Below, in pieces: positions 51,151-60,435 of a DNA stretch of 64,000 nt. The translations under genes were made by a program, and so were the position numbers. The notes beneath the pieces were generated by a model, which saw only the letters and a list, made by a program, of their open reading frames with translations, was not told the origin of the DNA and searched no databases. The number at the start of each line of letters is the position of its first letter. Within the stretch, counting starts at the first letter, position 1. The stretch is from an uncultured Bacteroidota bacterium (GTDB lineage Bacteria > Bacteroidota > Bacteroidia > Chitinophagales > Saprospiraceae). The DNA is taken from NCBI GenBank assembly GCA_937861115.1, contig CALMBD010000303.1, positions 22,181 to 86,180 of the forward strand, in the 5' to 3' direction.

Positions 51151-52847
51151 ATATTGTCAACAGATTTTTTCTGGCCGTGGTGCTGGCGCCGGGCTCGCTG
51201 TACAGTCGCTGGGGCGTTGATGTAAAGAAAATGCGGTCTATCCTGACCACCAAGTTGACCATGGACGACCGGCGGCCGAATACCATGCAGGCGACACGTC
51301 AGCGGCGGGGCAACAAGGATGCCATCAGCAATGCCACCCTTGGAACCATGCTGGTCAGCGGATTGATGGGTCTGGCGTTTTTAATGGCTTTCTCCCTGAC
51401 GGGCGACTACGTCGTGCAACTCACTTTCTTCTTCGGTATGTTCATCACGATGCTGTGTATGTCGCTGGTCAGCGATTTTACCTCCGTCCTGATTGACGTC
51501 CGGGATACCCAGATCATACTGCCCAAGCCCGTCAACGACATCACCTTTATCGTCGCGCGGTTGCTGCACATCTTTGTCCATGTTTGCAAGATGGTGATCC
51601 CCCTCAGCCTGCCGGCGTTTGTCTATGTCACCATTGAGGCCGGCATTGTTGCGGCTTTGGTATTTGGGTTAATGGTGTTTTTGGCGACGTTGCTTTCCAT
51701 TTTCCTGATCAATGCGGTCTATATCTTCATTTTGCGGATTACCACGCCTGAAAGGTTTAAAAACGTGATCAGTTACATACAGATCGCCTTCGCCATTGGA
51801 ATCTATGCTGCGTACCAGATTCTGCCGCGCATGTTCGACCGCCTCGGCAGTACGGGCATCGACCTGACCCAATACGACTGGCTGGTCGCCATGCCCCCGT
51901 ACTGGTTTGCCTGCGCCTTTAATACCCTGGTGACCTTTAAAACGGATAATCTGTTGCAGTTGATCAGCGCCATCCTGGCCATACTGATGCCCGTTCTGAG
52001 CATCTACCTGGTGGTGAAATACCTGGCCCCGGCTTTCAATCAGAAACTGGCCATGATATCCGGATCGGGATCGACCACCTCCGACACTTCGGCCGCACCA
52101 ACTGCGCGGCAGGCGGGCGGTTTTGCGGACCGACTGTCGCATATTCTTTCGGGAAACAGGATGGAACGGGCGGGTTTTATGATGGCCTGGAGACTTATGG
52201 CGCGCAGCCGCGATTTTAAATTGCTGGTTTATCCGAGTATCGGCTATTTCCTGGTCCTGTTTGTCATGATGGTATTTAGAGGGGTAAACCGCATGGAGGC
52301 ACAGGAGGGCGGCTTAACGACATTTTTCCCCGTACTGATTGCTTATTTTGGAGGCATCATTTCTATATCGGCGCTATCCCAGGTCTCTTATTCGAATCAG
52401 TACAGTGCGGCCTGGGTGTACTATGCTTCGCCCCTGGCCCGGCCGGGAGATATTATCGGCGGGGCATTAAAAGCCGTAATTGTTCAGTTTTACGCCTTGG
52501 TTGCCCTGTTCACACTGGCCGTTGGGTTATGGACAGGCGGCACAGATATGCTTCCCAATGTGGTGCTCGGGCTGTTCAATCAACTGCTGATCATTTATAT
52601 CTACGCCGTTTTTAACTTCAAAAAACTGCCTTTCTCGCAGCCCATGAACATGAACCAAAGGGGAGGGCAACTGATCAAAACGCTTATGATGGTATTTGCC
52701 AGCCTCATCATCGGGTCCGTCCATTACCTGTTCATCAAAGAACCGAAAGCCATCGGCTTGGCGTTTCTGCTATCGGCAACAGCCACCTGGCTTCTGATGC
52801 GCCGCATCAGGAATATTGACTGGGAGGAAATGGAGTTCGCCGAGTAG
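51147..52847 (+). CDS. ABC-2 type exporter permease
   Basis: A 566-aa inner-membrane protein with about 10-12 helices. It begins MNIVNRFFLAVVLAPGSLYSRWGVDV and has a cytoplasmic segment rich in Arg/Lys (about 20-60). A Ser/Thr/Ala-rich insert follows about residue 300. It pairs with the ATPase through the ATGA overlap. The size (a full-length, two-half permease) suggests that one chain carries both membrane halves, unlike the ~250-aa half-permeases. Exported molecule unknown. Confidence 0.85.
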   Translation: MNIVNRFFLAVVLAPGSLYSRWGVDVKKMRSILTTKLTMDDRRPNTMQATRQRRGNKDAISNATLGTMLVSGLMGLAFLMAFSLTGDYVVQLTFFFGMFITMLCMSLVSDFTSVLIDVRDTQIILPKPVNDITFIVARLLHIFVHVCKMVIPLSLPAFVYVTIEAGIVAALVFGLMVFLATLLSIFLINAVYIFILRITTPERFKNVISYIQIAFAIGIYAAYQILPRMFDRLGSTGIDLTQYDWLVAMPPYWFACAFNTLVTFKTDNLLQLISAILAILMPVLSIYLVVKYLAPAFNQKLAMISGSGSTTSDTSAAPTARQAGGFADRLSHILSGNRMERAGFMMAWRLMARSRDFKLLVYPSIGYFLVLFVMMVFRGVNRMEAQEGGLTTFFPVLIAYFGGIISISALSQVSYSNQYSAAWVYYASPLARPGDIIGGALKAVIVQFYALVALFTLAVGLWTGGTDMLPNVVLGLFNQLLIIYIYAVFNFKKLPFSQPMNMNQRGGQLIKTLMMVFASLIIGSVHYLFIKEPKAIGLAFLLSATATWLLMRRIRNIDWEEMEFAE

Positions 52848-52852
52848 AGGGT

Positions 52853-52952
52853 ACATTGCTATCATTGCTAATATTGTTTCATTGCTGACAATGGCTACAA
52901 TAAAGCAATGTTAGCAATGAAACAATGTCAGCAATAACAACAATGAAACAAT
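52853..52952. repeat. Imperfect palindrome of ATTGCT/AGCAAT units
   Basis: The AT-rich gap between the permease and lpdA is built of ATTGCTRAYATTGTTTCATTGCTGACAAT-like units and their reverse complements (left arm 52865-52893, right arm about 52905-52935). The arms match at roughly 25 of 29 positions. It may act as a terminator between the convergent genes, or represent a short repeat family. Confidence 0.6.
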
Positions 52953-52954
52953 GA

Positions 52955-54352
52955 TCAAAGGTGAATCACCTCGCCATACGCCGCTGCGGCCGCTTCCATC
53001 AGGGCTTCGCTCATGGTCGGGTGCGGGTGGATGGACTTGATGATCTCGTGGCCGGTTGTTTCGAGTTTACGGGCCACCACCACTTCTGCGATCAGTTCGG
53101 TCACGTTGTAGCCGATCATGTGCGCGCCGAGCCATTCGCCGTATTTCTTGTCAAAAATGACCTTGACAAAGCCTTCCGGATGTCCGGCAGCTTTCGCTTT
53201 GCCTGATGCCGTGAAGGGGAATTTGCCCACCAGCACCTCGTAGCCGGCGTCTTTGGCGCCCTGTTCGGTATAGCCGACCGAGGCAACCTCCGGCGAACAG
53301 TAGGTACAGCCCGGGATGTTGTTGTAGTCGATGGGTTCGGGGTGATGACCGGCGATCTTCTCTACGCAGGTGATTCCCTCTGCGCTGGCCACGTGCGCCA
53401 GTGCCTGGGTGGGCAGGACATCGCCGATGGCGTAGACGCCCGGAACGGTAGTCTGGTAATAATCGTCTACCTTGATATAACCGCGATCGGTGGCAATGCC
53501 GAGATCCTCGAGTCCGATATTTTCAGTGTTGGGCGTAACGCCGGCGGCGCTCAATACGACGTCGCAGAGGATCGTTTCCGTCGCGCCGTCCTTGCGGTTT
53601 TTCATGTGCACCTTAACCTCTTTACCGCTGGTATCGACGCTTTCCACGGCCCAGCCGGCATAAACTTTCATGCCTTTCCGGGAATAGAGTTTGCCGAGTT
53701 CCTTGGAGATGTCGGGGTCTTCGCGCGGGACAAGGCCCTGTTCCAGAAACTCCACGATGCTGACTTCGGTGCCGAGCGAATGGTAGAAATAACCGAATTC
53801 CACACCGATAGCGCCTGCGCCGACCACCACCATGCGTTTGGGCTGGCTTTCCAGGCTCATGGCCTTGCGGTATTCAATGATTTTTTTGCCGTCGATGGGC
53901 AGGTTGGGCAGTTCCTTGGCGCGACCGCCGGTGGCGACGATGATATGTTTGGCCGTATATTCGGTCGCCTTGCCTTCGGCATCGGTCACCACGACTTTCG
54001 GACCTTTGGCGAGTTTTGCAGCACCCATAATGACCGTGATCTTGTTCTTTTTCATCAGGAACTGGACCCCTTTGCTCATGCCGTCGGCCACGCCGCGGCT
54101 ACGCTTGATGACGGCCCCGAAATCGGCGCTGGACTTGCCGACCTTGATGCCGTAGTCTTCCGCATGATTCAGGTATTCGAACACCTGGGCGCTTTTCAGG
54201 AGCGCTTTGGTCGGGATACAACCCCAGTTCAGGCAAATGCCTCCCAGGCTCTCGCGTTCGATGATGGCCGTGTTCAGTCCCAATTGTGAAGCGCGGATAG
54301 CGGCAACGTATCCGCCGGGGCCGCTGCCTATGACGATAAGATCAAAATTCAT
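52955..54352 (-). CDS. lpdA: Dihydrolipoyl dehydrogenase (E3)
   Basis: A 465-aa flavoprotein disulfide reductase. FAD-binding GSGPGGY (9-15) and the redox disulfide GGICLNWGCIPTKALL (Cys40, Cys45) are intact. The NAD-binding loop VVGAGAIGVEFGYF and the C-terminal catalytic HPHPTMSEALMEAA (His-Glu pair) confirm E3. It re-oxidises lipoamide in pyruvate, 2-oxoglutarate and branched-chain dehydrogenases or the glycine-cleavage system. No E1 or E2 genes are adjacent. A promoter with TTTC / TATCTTTG lies at 54436-54468. Confidence 0.96.
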   Translation of the reverse strand: MNFDLIVIGSGPGGYVAAIRASQLGLNTAIIERESLGGICLNWGCIPTKALLKSAQVFEYLNHAEDYGIKVGKSSADFGAVIKRSRGVADGMSKGVQFLMKKNKITVIMGAAKLAKGPKVVVTDAEGKATEYTAKHIIVATGGRAKELPNLPIDGKKIIEYRKAMSLESQPKRMVVVGAGAIGVEFGYFYHSLGTEVSIVEFLEQGLVPREDPDISKELGKLYSRKGMKVYAGWAVESVDTSGKEVKVHMKNRKDGATETILCDVVLSAAGVTPNTENIGLEDLGIATDRGYIKVDDYYQTTVPGVYAIGDVLPTQALAHVASAEGITCVEKIAGHHPEPIDYNNIPGCTYCSPEVASVGYTEQGAKDAGYEVLVGKFPFTASGKAKAAGHPEGFVKVIFDKKYGEWLGAHMIGYNVTELIAEVVVARKLETTGHEIIKSIHPHPTMSEALMEAAAAAYGEVIHL

Positions 54353-54435
54353 GGTTGTTTACTATTGGTCGGTGAAATACTGATCGGAATTAAGCCGGAT
54401 GGCTCCGGTGAAAATATTATTTGGTTTTGGAGGGG

Positions 54436-54468
54436 CAAAGATAACGCATGGCGACAATTTTTTCGAAA
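54436..54468 (-). promoter_or_regulatory. lpdA promoter
   Basis: On the minus strand TTTC (54468-54465), a 21-nt spacer and TATCTTTG (54443-54436) match the -33/-7 pattern apart from one base. Start near 54428; leader about 76 nt. The same pair occurs before the HMBD-SCO operon. Confidence 0.5.
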
Positions 54469-54581
54469 ATCGCTCTTAAAGCCATATTTCAACACGGTAC
54501 CCGCCTGACTGTTTTGTAAATATGTCTATTTTTGAACTCCCGGTATTCAAATTGCACCGTAACGACTAAATCCATACCTCC

Positions 54582-56177
54582 ATGAGACAGATCGTACTTT
54601 TTTCCCTGTTGTATGCCGTGCTCCCCGTTTTTGCGCAACCTGCCGGCAAGGTGCAGGTAGAGATGAGCGCGCCCTTTGAAAATGACCGCAAACGCACCTA
54701 TGTCACCGATATGTTTCGCAACGATGCCGGCGATATTTACCTGGTCAAATCGGAAGATAAAATCACGATTGGCGAGGCGCTCGTCGGCGCAATGGCAAAA
54801 AACGACCCGACGGTTTTGATCGAAAAATACGATGCATCGCTGAAACAGGTGTACTCGACGCCCCTGTTCTCGGAGGCGATGGGCGATAAAAAAGTGTATT
54901 ACCAGGGTGTATATGTCCTGAATAAAAAGCCCTGGTTTTTTTCGGCGTATTTCGACAGCGAACAGGACATGCGCATACTTTACCGGCATGACCTGAAAGA
55001 AAACGGCCGGCTCGGCGATCCAGTCAAGGTTGCGGAGATGGAGTCGGGAAAAGGCGGCGGCCGGTTCAATATCATCTTCTCGCAAGACAGCCAGTTGCTG
55101 GCGGTTGTCGCCCGCCCGGCAGTGAAGGGCAAAAAGCCCGAGGAATTGACTTTCCACGTGTTCGACCGCGATTTTCAACTGGTGCGCGAAGGCAGCACAA
55201 CATTTCCCTATATCAACAAGGAAATGGACGTGAAGGGCCTCACCCTGACCAACCAGGGCGATTTCAGCGCGCTTGTTTCCTGGGAAAAAGACAAAAACAG
55301 GGACGGCAAGCAGTTTGTCGAGGAGATATTCATATTCCCCAACGGTGAAAACGAGCCGCGACGCATACCCCTCGATCTAGGTGAGCACTATGTCCTCGAC
55401 TTTTTCGTACTGCCCGACAAGGCCGGCAACCTTTACGGCGTCGGGCCGTATAACCTGATTTCCAAACGGCAAAAGTTCAAGGATGGCGTGCCGCCCACGT
55501 CTCTGGGAACAGCCTGGATCAGGATCGACCATGCTACCTGGCAGGCCGGCAAACCGGTATTGAACCTTTACAAGACCGAAACCAAAACCTTCATGGAGTC
55601 GAAATCCAAACTCGTTTACGGCTACGGTTTTCAGTATTTCCGCAATTTCAAGGCATGGGTTACCGACGACGCACGGGTTTTTCTGGATATGGAGCAGGAT
55701 TGGCGTACCGAGACGCAGGGGAATGCCCTGCACAGTGTGCATAACCAGTCTGAAATGATCCTGCTGGTGCAGTTTGACGCCTCGGGGAAAGTGGCGCAGG
55801 AGGTCATTGTACCGCACAAGGTATCGGGCGGCGGCATTGTCCAGGGGTTGTTTCACATAGCCTTGCGCAGGGGGGATACCTTTTATTTTATATACAACGA
55901 CAATGCGAAAAACTTCCGGAAGGTGTTCAAAACGGTGAAAGATATCGATGGCGTGGTTGCACCGGGGTCTTCCGGCATCCCCTTGAAAAGCAACAAACCC
56001 CACGTCGTACTGTGCACCGTCGCGCCCGACGGTTCAAAGACCTTTGATTCGGTTTTCGACTTCAAAGAGGTCGAGGTCTTCCTGCATACCCCGGATGTGT
56101 TGATGGCGGACAGCAACACGCTTGTCGTGGTAGGCAGTTACGGCCGGGATTTCCGCTTGTTCCGGTTGAAATTATAG
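54582..56177 (+). CDS. Secreted protein of unknown function, probably beta-propeller
   Basis: A 531-aa protein with a signal peptide (MRQIVLFSLLYAVLPVFAQ). The rest is beta-rich with recurring short phrases such as VLIEKYDASLKQVYSTPL, FHVFDRDFQLVREGST and VLLVQFDASGKVAQEVIVP, which look like propeller blades. No lipobox, sorting domain or catalytic motif was found. Export to the periplasm is likely; the function is unknown. It is convergent with the MFS gene (10 nt gap). Confidence 0.7.
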   Translation: MRQIVLFSLLYAVLPVFAQPAGKVQVEMSAPFENDRKRTYVTDMFRNDAGDIYLVKSEDKITIGEALVGAMAKNDPTVLIEKYDASLKQVYSTPLFSEAMGDKKVYYQGVYVLNKKPWFFSAYFDSEQDMRILYRHDLKENGRLGDPVKVAEMESGKGGGRFNIIFSQDSQLLAVVARPAVKGKKPEELTFHVFDRDFQLVREGSTTFPYINKEMDVKGLTLTNQGDFSALVSWEKDKNRDGKQFVEEIFIFPNGENEPRRIPLDLGEHYVLDFFVLPDKAGNLYGVGPYNLISKRQKFKDGVPPTSLGTAWIRIDHATWQAGKPVLNLYKTETKTFMESKSKLVYGYGFQYFRNFKAWVTDDARVFLDMEQDWRTETQGNALHSVHNQSEMILLVQFDASGKVAQEVIVPHKVSGGGIVQGLFHIALRRGDTFYFIYNDNAKNFRKVFKTVKDIDGVVAPGSSGIPLKSNKPHVVLCTVAPDGSKTFDSVFDFKEVEVFLHTPDVLMADSNTLVVVGSYGRDFRLFRLKL

Positions 56178-56187
56178 GGCGCCGTCG

Positions 56188-57429
56188 CTACACCGTTTCC
56201 ACGTAGTCCAGATCGTCGCTGAAGGTTTCCTTCATACCGTAGAGCGCCAGAAAGGCGATCACCAGGCAAAAGGTTCCAATGATCCACGCCGCCGTAATGA
56301 CGCTGCCGGTGGCTGCCGGGTCTTTCAGCCACTTGAACGAGGCGCCGATGGGCACCAGCATGCCCCGCGCGAAATTGGGCACCGAAGTAGCCACCGTGGC
56401 GCGCAGGTTGGTGCCGAACTGTTCTGCACCGATGGTCACAAAAATTACCCAGAACCCGACGGAGATGCCCAGCAGGAAGTGGGCGACATAGAAGGATGCC
56501 GGGGTCGAGAAGTTGCCGGCGAGGTAATAGATGACCGCGAAAACATCGAGGGTCAGGAATATCCACATGACTTTCAACCGGCTTTTCAGGTACTGACTGA
56601 GCAGGCCCGAAGCAATATCGCCGAGTATGAGCCCGGTGTAGCAGGCGGCAATGGCGTTACCGCCGGTAATGCCGCTCAGGCCCTTGGCGTGGCCAAACTC
56701 TGGCGCCAGCGTGATCAGCACGCCAACCACGTACCAGGTGGGAAAACCGATCAGCAGACATCGCACAAACCTTGAAAAGCGGTCCCAACTGGTGAACAGG
56801 GACAAAAAATTGCCCCGGCTGACGCCGACCGCAGTTTTTACCTGCTGGAACATGCCTGATTCACTGACGCTGATCCGCAACAGCAGCAACATCAGTCCGA
56901 GTCCGCCGCCCACAAAATAGCAGGTGCGCCATGGGAAAAACTGGTCGATCACCCAGGCCAGCAGTGCACCGCTCAGGCCGATGGATGCCACGATCATGGT
57001 GCCGTATCCGCGTTTTTCCCTGGGCAGCACCTCCGAAACGAGCGTAATACCGGCGCCCAGTTCGCCGGCCAGTCCGATACCCGCCATAAAGCGGAAAATG
57101 GCATAATCGGTGGCGGAGGTGGCAAACCCGTTCAGGATATTGGCGATGGAATACAGGAATATGGAAAAGTACAGGACCCGAACACGGCCTTTTTTATCGC
57201 CGAGCACACCCCATATCAGTCCGCCGAGCAGCATGCCGGCCATCTGCCAGTTGAGTAGTGAAATGCCGGTATCCGTCAGGGCCTGTCCCTGAAAACCGAG
57301 GTCCTGGAGGCTTTTTACCCGCACAAATCCGAAGAGCAGCAGGTCGTATATGTCAACAAAATAGCCGAGTGCGGCTACAATTACGGCGGCATTCAGGATG
57401 CGTTGGGTCGTCGGTGCAGGTGCAGTCAT
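56188..57429 (-). CDS. MFS transporter (sugar/acid symporter-type)
   Basis: A 413-aa inner-membrane transporter with 12 helices. The A-motif region GVLGDKKGRVRVLYFSIF (about 68-85) and the second-half repeat are recognisable. The arrangement DIYDLLLFGFVRV in helix 1 resembles metabolite/proton symporters that carry organic acids or sugars. The start ATG at 57429 overlaps the stop of the DAACS gene by 4 nt, so the pair is translationally coupled. An upstream extension of 41 codons is not credible, as it lies in the coding frame of that gene. Substrate unknown. Confidence 0.88.
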   Translation of the reverse strand: MTAPAPTTQRILNAAVIVAALGYFVDIYDLLLFGFVRVKSLQDLGFQGQALTDTGISLLNWQMAGMLLGGLIWGVLGDKKGRVRVLYFSIFLYSIANILNGFATSATDYAIFRFMAGIGLAGELGAGITLVSEVLPREKRGYGTMIVASIGLSGALLAWVIDQFFPWRTCYFVGGGLGLMLLLLRISVSESGMFQQVKTAVGVSRGNFLSLFTSWDRFSRFVRCLLIGFPTWYVVGVLITLAPEFGHAKGLSGITGGNAIAACYTGLILGDIASGLLSQYLKSRLKVMWIFLTLDVFAVIYYLAGNFSTPASFYVAHFLLGISVGFWVIFVTIGAEQFGTNLRATVATSVPNFARGMLVPIGASFKWLKDPAATGSVITAAWIIGTFCLVIAFLALYGMKETFSDDLDYVETV

Positions 57430-58736
57430 GGTTTGGATGCGTGATAGTTTTCGTCCCATCTCTTGGGTTTCGGGTCGCCCAGTTTGCCGATGCTTTTGGC
57501 GACGATCATGGATACGGTTGCATCGCTGGTCACATTCGCAACGGTCCTGCACATGTCGAGTGGCCTGTCGACGGCGAGGATGAGCGCCAGCCCTGCCTCC
57601 GGAATACCCGCCTGGGCCAGCACGATCACGAGCATGACCATGCCCGCACCGGGCACGGCGGCAGAACCAATAGAGGCCAGCGTGGCGGTGAGGATGATCC
57701 CCAGTTGGGCGCCGAGCGAGAGGTCCATGCCGTACGCCTGTGCGATGAATACCGCCGCCACAGCCTGGTAAAGTGCCGTGCCGTCCATGTTCACCGTGGC
57801 GCCGATCGGCATGACAAAACTCGCCACATCTTCATGCACGCCAAGGTGCTCTTCCACCCGCTCCATGCTCACCGGCAGCGTGGCCGCGCTGGAACTGGTG
57901 GAAAAGGCCAGCAACTGTGCGGGTGCAAAACCTTTCAGAAAAAACATCGGCTTCTTTCCCGTAAAAACGCGAACCAGCGTCGGATAAAAGATAAATATCA
58001 TGAAGGCCAGGCCCACCAGTACGGTCGCCATATATCCCAGCAATGCGATAAATATATCGGATGAGGGCGATTCCACGATCAGGGCCGCCAGCAGTGCAAA
58101 CACGCCGTACGGCGCAGCCAGCATGATGAGGTCGACCATCTTCATCACCACTTCGTTCATGCCGTCGAAAAATCCGATGACCGGCCTTGCCTTCTCCTCC
58201 GGGATCAGGATCAGCCCCACGCCGAAAAACAGCACGAAAAAGATGACCTGCAACATGTTGCCATTGGAAGATGCCGCGCCGAACACATTCTCCGGCACCA
58301 TATCGACCAGCGGCTGCAACGGCGATTTGTTTTTCTGGGCTTCCGCAGCAGATATTTTGGCCGTGGCATCACCGCCATACGTGGCGTTGAGCCGGTCCCT
58401 CGTCTCGGTATTCACGAAGTGGCCGGGCTGGGAAATATTGACGGCGATCAGGCCCACCGAAACGGCGATGGCTGTCGTCAGGATGTAAATGCCGAGGGTG
58501 CGAAATCCCATCGACGACAGTTTGGATATGTCTTTCAAATCCGTCACGCCCTTGATCAGCGAACTGATGATCAGCGGAACGGCAATCAGTTTGAGCAGGT
58601 TGAGAAAAACGGCGCCGAAGGGTTTTATCCAGTCGCTTACAAATGCATTCCAGCCGGCTGTGGCAGCGACAACGCCAAATACAACGCCGAGTACCATGCC
58701 GATAATTATTTGCCAGTGTAGCGCTAATTTTCTCAT
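57426..58736 (-). CDS. Dicarboxylate/amino acid:cation symporter (DAACS) 1
   Basis: A 436-aa inner-membrane transporter. It contains the two re-entrant-loop signatures of the GltP/DctA family: FSTSSSAATLPVSMERVEE and ATVNMDGTALYQAVAAVFIAQ. The final helix phrase is DRPLDMCRTVANVTSD. It would take up glutamate, aspartate, or C4-dicarboxylates with Na+ or H+. A longer extracellular segment (HFVNTETRDRLNATYGGDATAKISAAEAQKNK) is present. It is coupled to the MFS gene by a 4-nt overlap. The second DAACS gene lies 137 nt upstream in the same direction. Confidence 0.93.
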   Translation of the reverse strand: MRKLALHWQIIIGMVLGVVFGVVAATAGWNAFVSDWIKPFGAVFLNLLKLIAVPLIISSLIKGVTDLKDISKLSSMGFRTLGIYILTTAIAVSVGLIAVNISQPGHFVNTETRDRLNATYGGDATAKISAAEAQKNKSPLQPLVDMVPENVFGAASSNGNMLQVIFFVLFFGVGLILIPEEKARPVIGFFDGMNEVVMKMVDLIMLAAPYGVFALLAALIVESPSSDIFIALLGYMATVLVGLAFMIFIFYPTLVRVFTGKKPMFFLKGFAPAQLLAFSTSSSAATLPVSMERVEEHLGVHEDVASFVMPIGATVNMDGTALYQAVAAVFIAQAYGMDLSLGAQLGIILTATLASIGSAAVPGAGMVMLVIVLAQAGIPEAGLALILAVDRPLDMCRTVANVTSDATVSMIVAKSIGKLGDPKPKRWDENYHASKP

Positions 58737-58873
58737 AATGAATTATTTGTATCCGGATTAAAGGTCCCTCGGGACCACCTGCGGGGGATTCCGCCTGTTA
58801 TATGCCGGTCGGCAAATATACAAACGCAGGCCAAGGGGCAAAATGAACGTGTCCGGCAGGCCCCGGATACAGC

Positions 58874-60334
58874 CTATTGAAAGGCATTCGCCTTTTCGTC
58901 GTCGAACTCGCCCTCCCACCGGGCCACCACCGCAGAGGCCAGGCAGTTGCCGATCAGGTTTACGGAGGTGCGCCCCATATCCATCAGGGCATCGACGCCG
59001 AGGATCACCGCAATGGGCCACTCGGGTATGTTGAACTGGTTTACCGTGGCAGCCAGGATAACCAGGGAGGCGCGCGGTACACCAGCCACACCCTTGGAGG
59101 TGAGCAGCAGGGTCGCCATCAACACGAGCTGGGTGTGCCAGGAAAGGTGCATGCCCGCCGCCTGTGCGCAAAAGATCGCCGCAAGCGAAAGGTAGAGCGT
59201 GGAACCGTCGAGGTTAAAACTATAGCCGGTGGGCAAAACGAAGGACACGATCTTGCGCGGCACGCCAAAATTTTCCATGGCGGAGAGCGCCTTGGGCAAC
59301 GCGGCTTCCGAACTGGCGGTTGCGAATGCCAGCGATGCCGGTTCGTACACGGCGCGAAGGAACTTTCTGATGGGAATTCTGAAAAACAACATCACCGGAA
59401 GAAAGACCAGCAGTATGAATACGATAAGCGCAACGTACAGGGTTCCAAGTAGTTGTATCAAATTTCCTACCACCCCGAAGCCCATGGTGCCGATGGTGAA
59501 TGCCATGGCGCCGCCAACAGCAATCGGAGCCGAATACATGATGATGCCGGTAAACCTGAACATGACTTCAACCAGCGACTCCGCCCATTCGAGCATTTTT
59601 GCCCGGTGCGGTTCCTGCACCTGCCGAAGGGCAAACCCGAAGATCAGGCTGAACACCACCACCTGAAGCACGGCCCCTTCGTAAATCATTTTGGCGGCGT
59701 TTTCAGGGAAAATATGCAGGATGATCTGCTTCCAGTCCTGCGTCACCTTTGTCGGCGGCGTCGACATTTCCCTGCCGTTATAGAGCAGTTTCGCCGTGTT
59801 TTTGACGGAATCGAGTTTGTAGGTAAACCCCGGATCGCTGGAGGCGACCTGAATCGGCGCGGCCTCCTTTTTGGCCTCTATACCTTCCCCTGCCTTTGAA
59901 ATGTTGATGGCCACCAGTCCGATGACCAGCGCGACGGTGGTAGCGGCTATGAAGTAGGTGAACGCCTTCGCGCTCATGCGCCCTACCTGCCTGGAACTGC
60001 TCTGTCCCGCAATACCGACCACCAGCGTCCCGAACAACAGGGGCGCGATCACCGTTTTGATCAACTGGATGAAGATTTTGCTTAAAATCTCCAGGTTGCC
60101 GCCGACTTTTGGAAAATCATACCCGATGGCCATGCCGATGATCATGCTGATCAGTATCCAGGCGGTCAGCGACCCGGCCTTGTAGCCGTAGTAGCAAAAC
60201 GCGGCGACCACCCACCACCGGGCGATCAGGAGCAGAAGGGGTTCTACGGACACGCCGGTTCGGGGCAAAAAGTGCAGGCCGGTTGCTGCCAGGGCACTCA
60301 GCACGGCCAGCCAAAAGGAATTTTTAGCATTCAT
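58874..60334 (-). CDS. Dicarboxylate/amino acid:cation symporter (DAACS) 2
   Basis: A 486-aa paralogue of the preceding symporter. It has the same layout but differing signatures: ATASSEAALPKALSAMENFG in the first loop, and YSFNLDGSTLYLSLAAIF where NMDGT is usual. The NMDGT-type Na+/substrate site therefore reads NLDGS. N-terminal helices (FWLAVLSALAATGLHF and AFCYYGYKAGSLTAWILISM) include an extra hydrophobic stretch. The altered signature hints at different substrate or ion use from the neighbour. The reading frame is complete. Confidence 0.9.
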   Translation of the reverse strand: MNAKNSFWLAVLSALAATGLHFLPRTGVSVEPLLLLIARWWVVAAFCYYGYKAGSLTAWILISMIIGMAIGYDFPKVGGNLEILSKIFIQLIKTVIAPLLFGTLVVGIAGQSSSRQVGRMSAKAFTYFIAATTVALVIGLVAINISKAGEGIEAKKEAAPIQVASSDPGFTYKLDSVKNTAKLLYNGREMSTPPTKVTQDWKQIILHIFPENAAKMIYEGAVLQVVVFSLIFGFALRQVQEPHRAKMLEWAESLVEVMFRFTGIIMYSAPIAVGGAMAFTIGTMGFGVVGNLIQLLGTLYVALIVFILLVFLPVMLFFRIPIRKFLRAVYEPASLAFATASSEAALPKALSAMENFGVPRKIVSFVLPTGYSFNLDGSTLYLSLAAIFCAQAAGMHLSWHTQLVLMATLLLTSKGVAGVPRASLVILAATVNQFNIPEWPIAVILGVDALMDMGRTSVNLIGNCLASAVVARWEGEFDDEKANAFQ

Positions 60335-60435
60335 AGGAAAGGACAGGTGAAATTTAGGGCGACAAAATACAACAAGGTTCGACAGACAAAAGGCAAATAT
60401 TTATGGACCTTTCCGGCGTATAAAACACAGGAATA

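Noticed and set aside
57430-57552. Longer MFS start upstream of 57429
   Set aside because: The extra residues are the DAACS1 coding sequence read in another frame, and 57429 forms a typical ATGA overlap.
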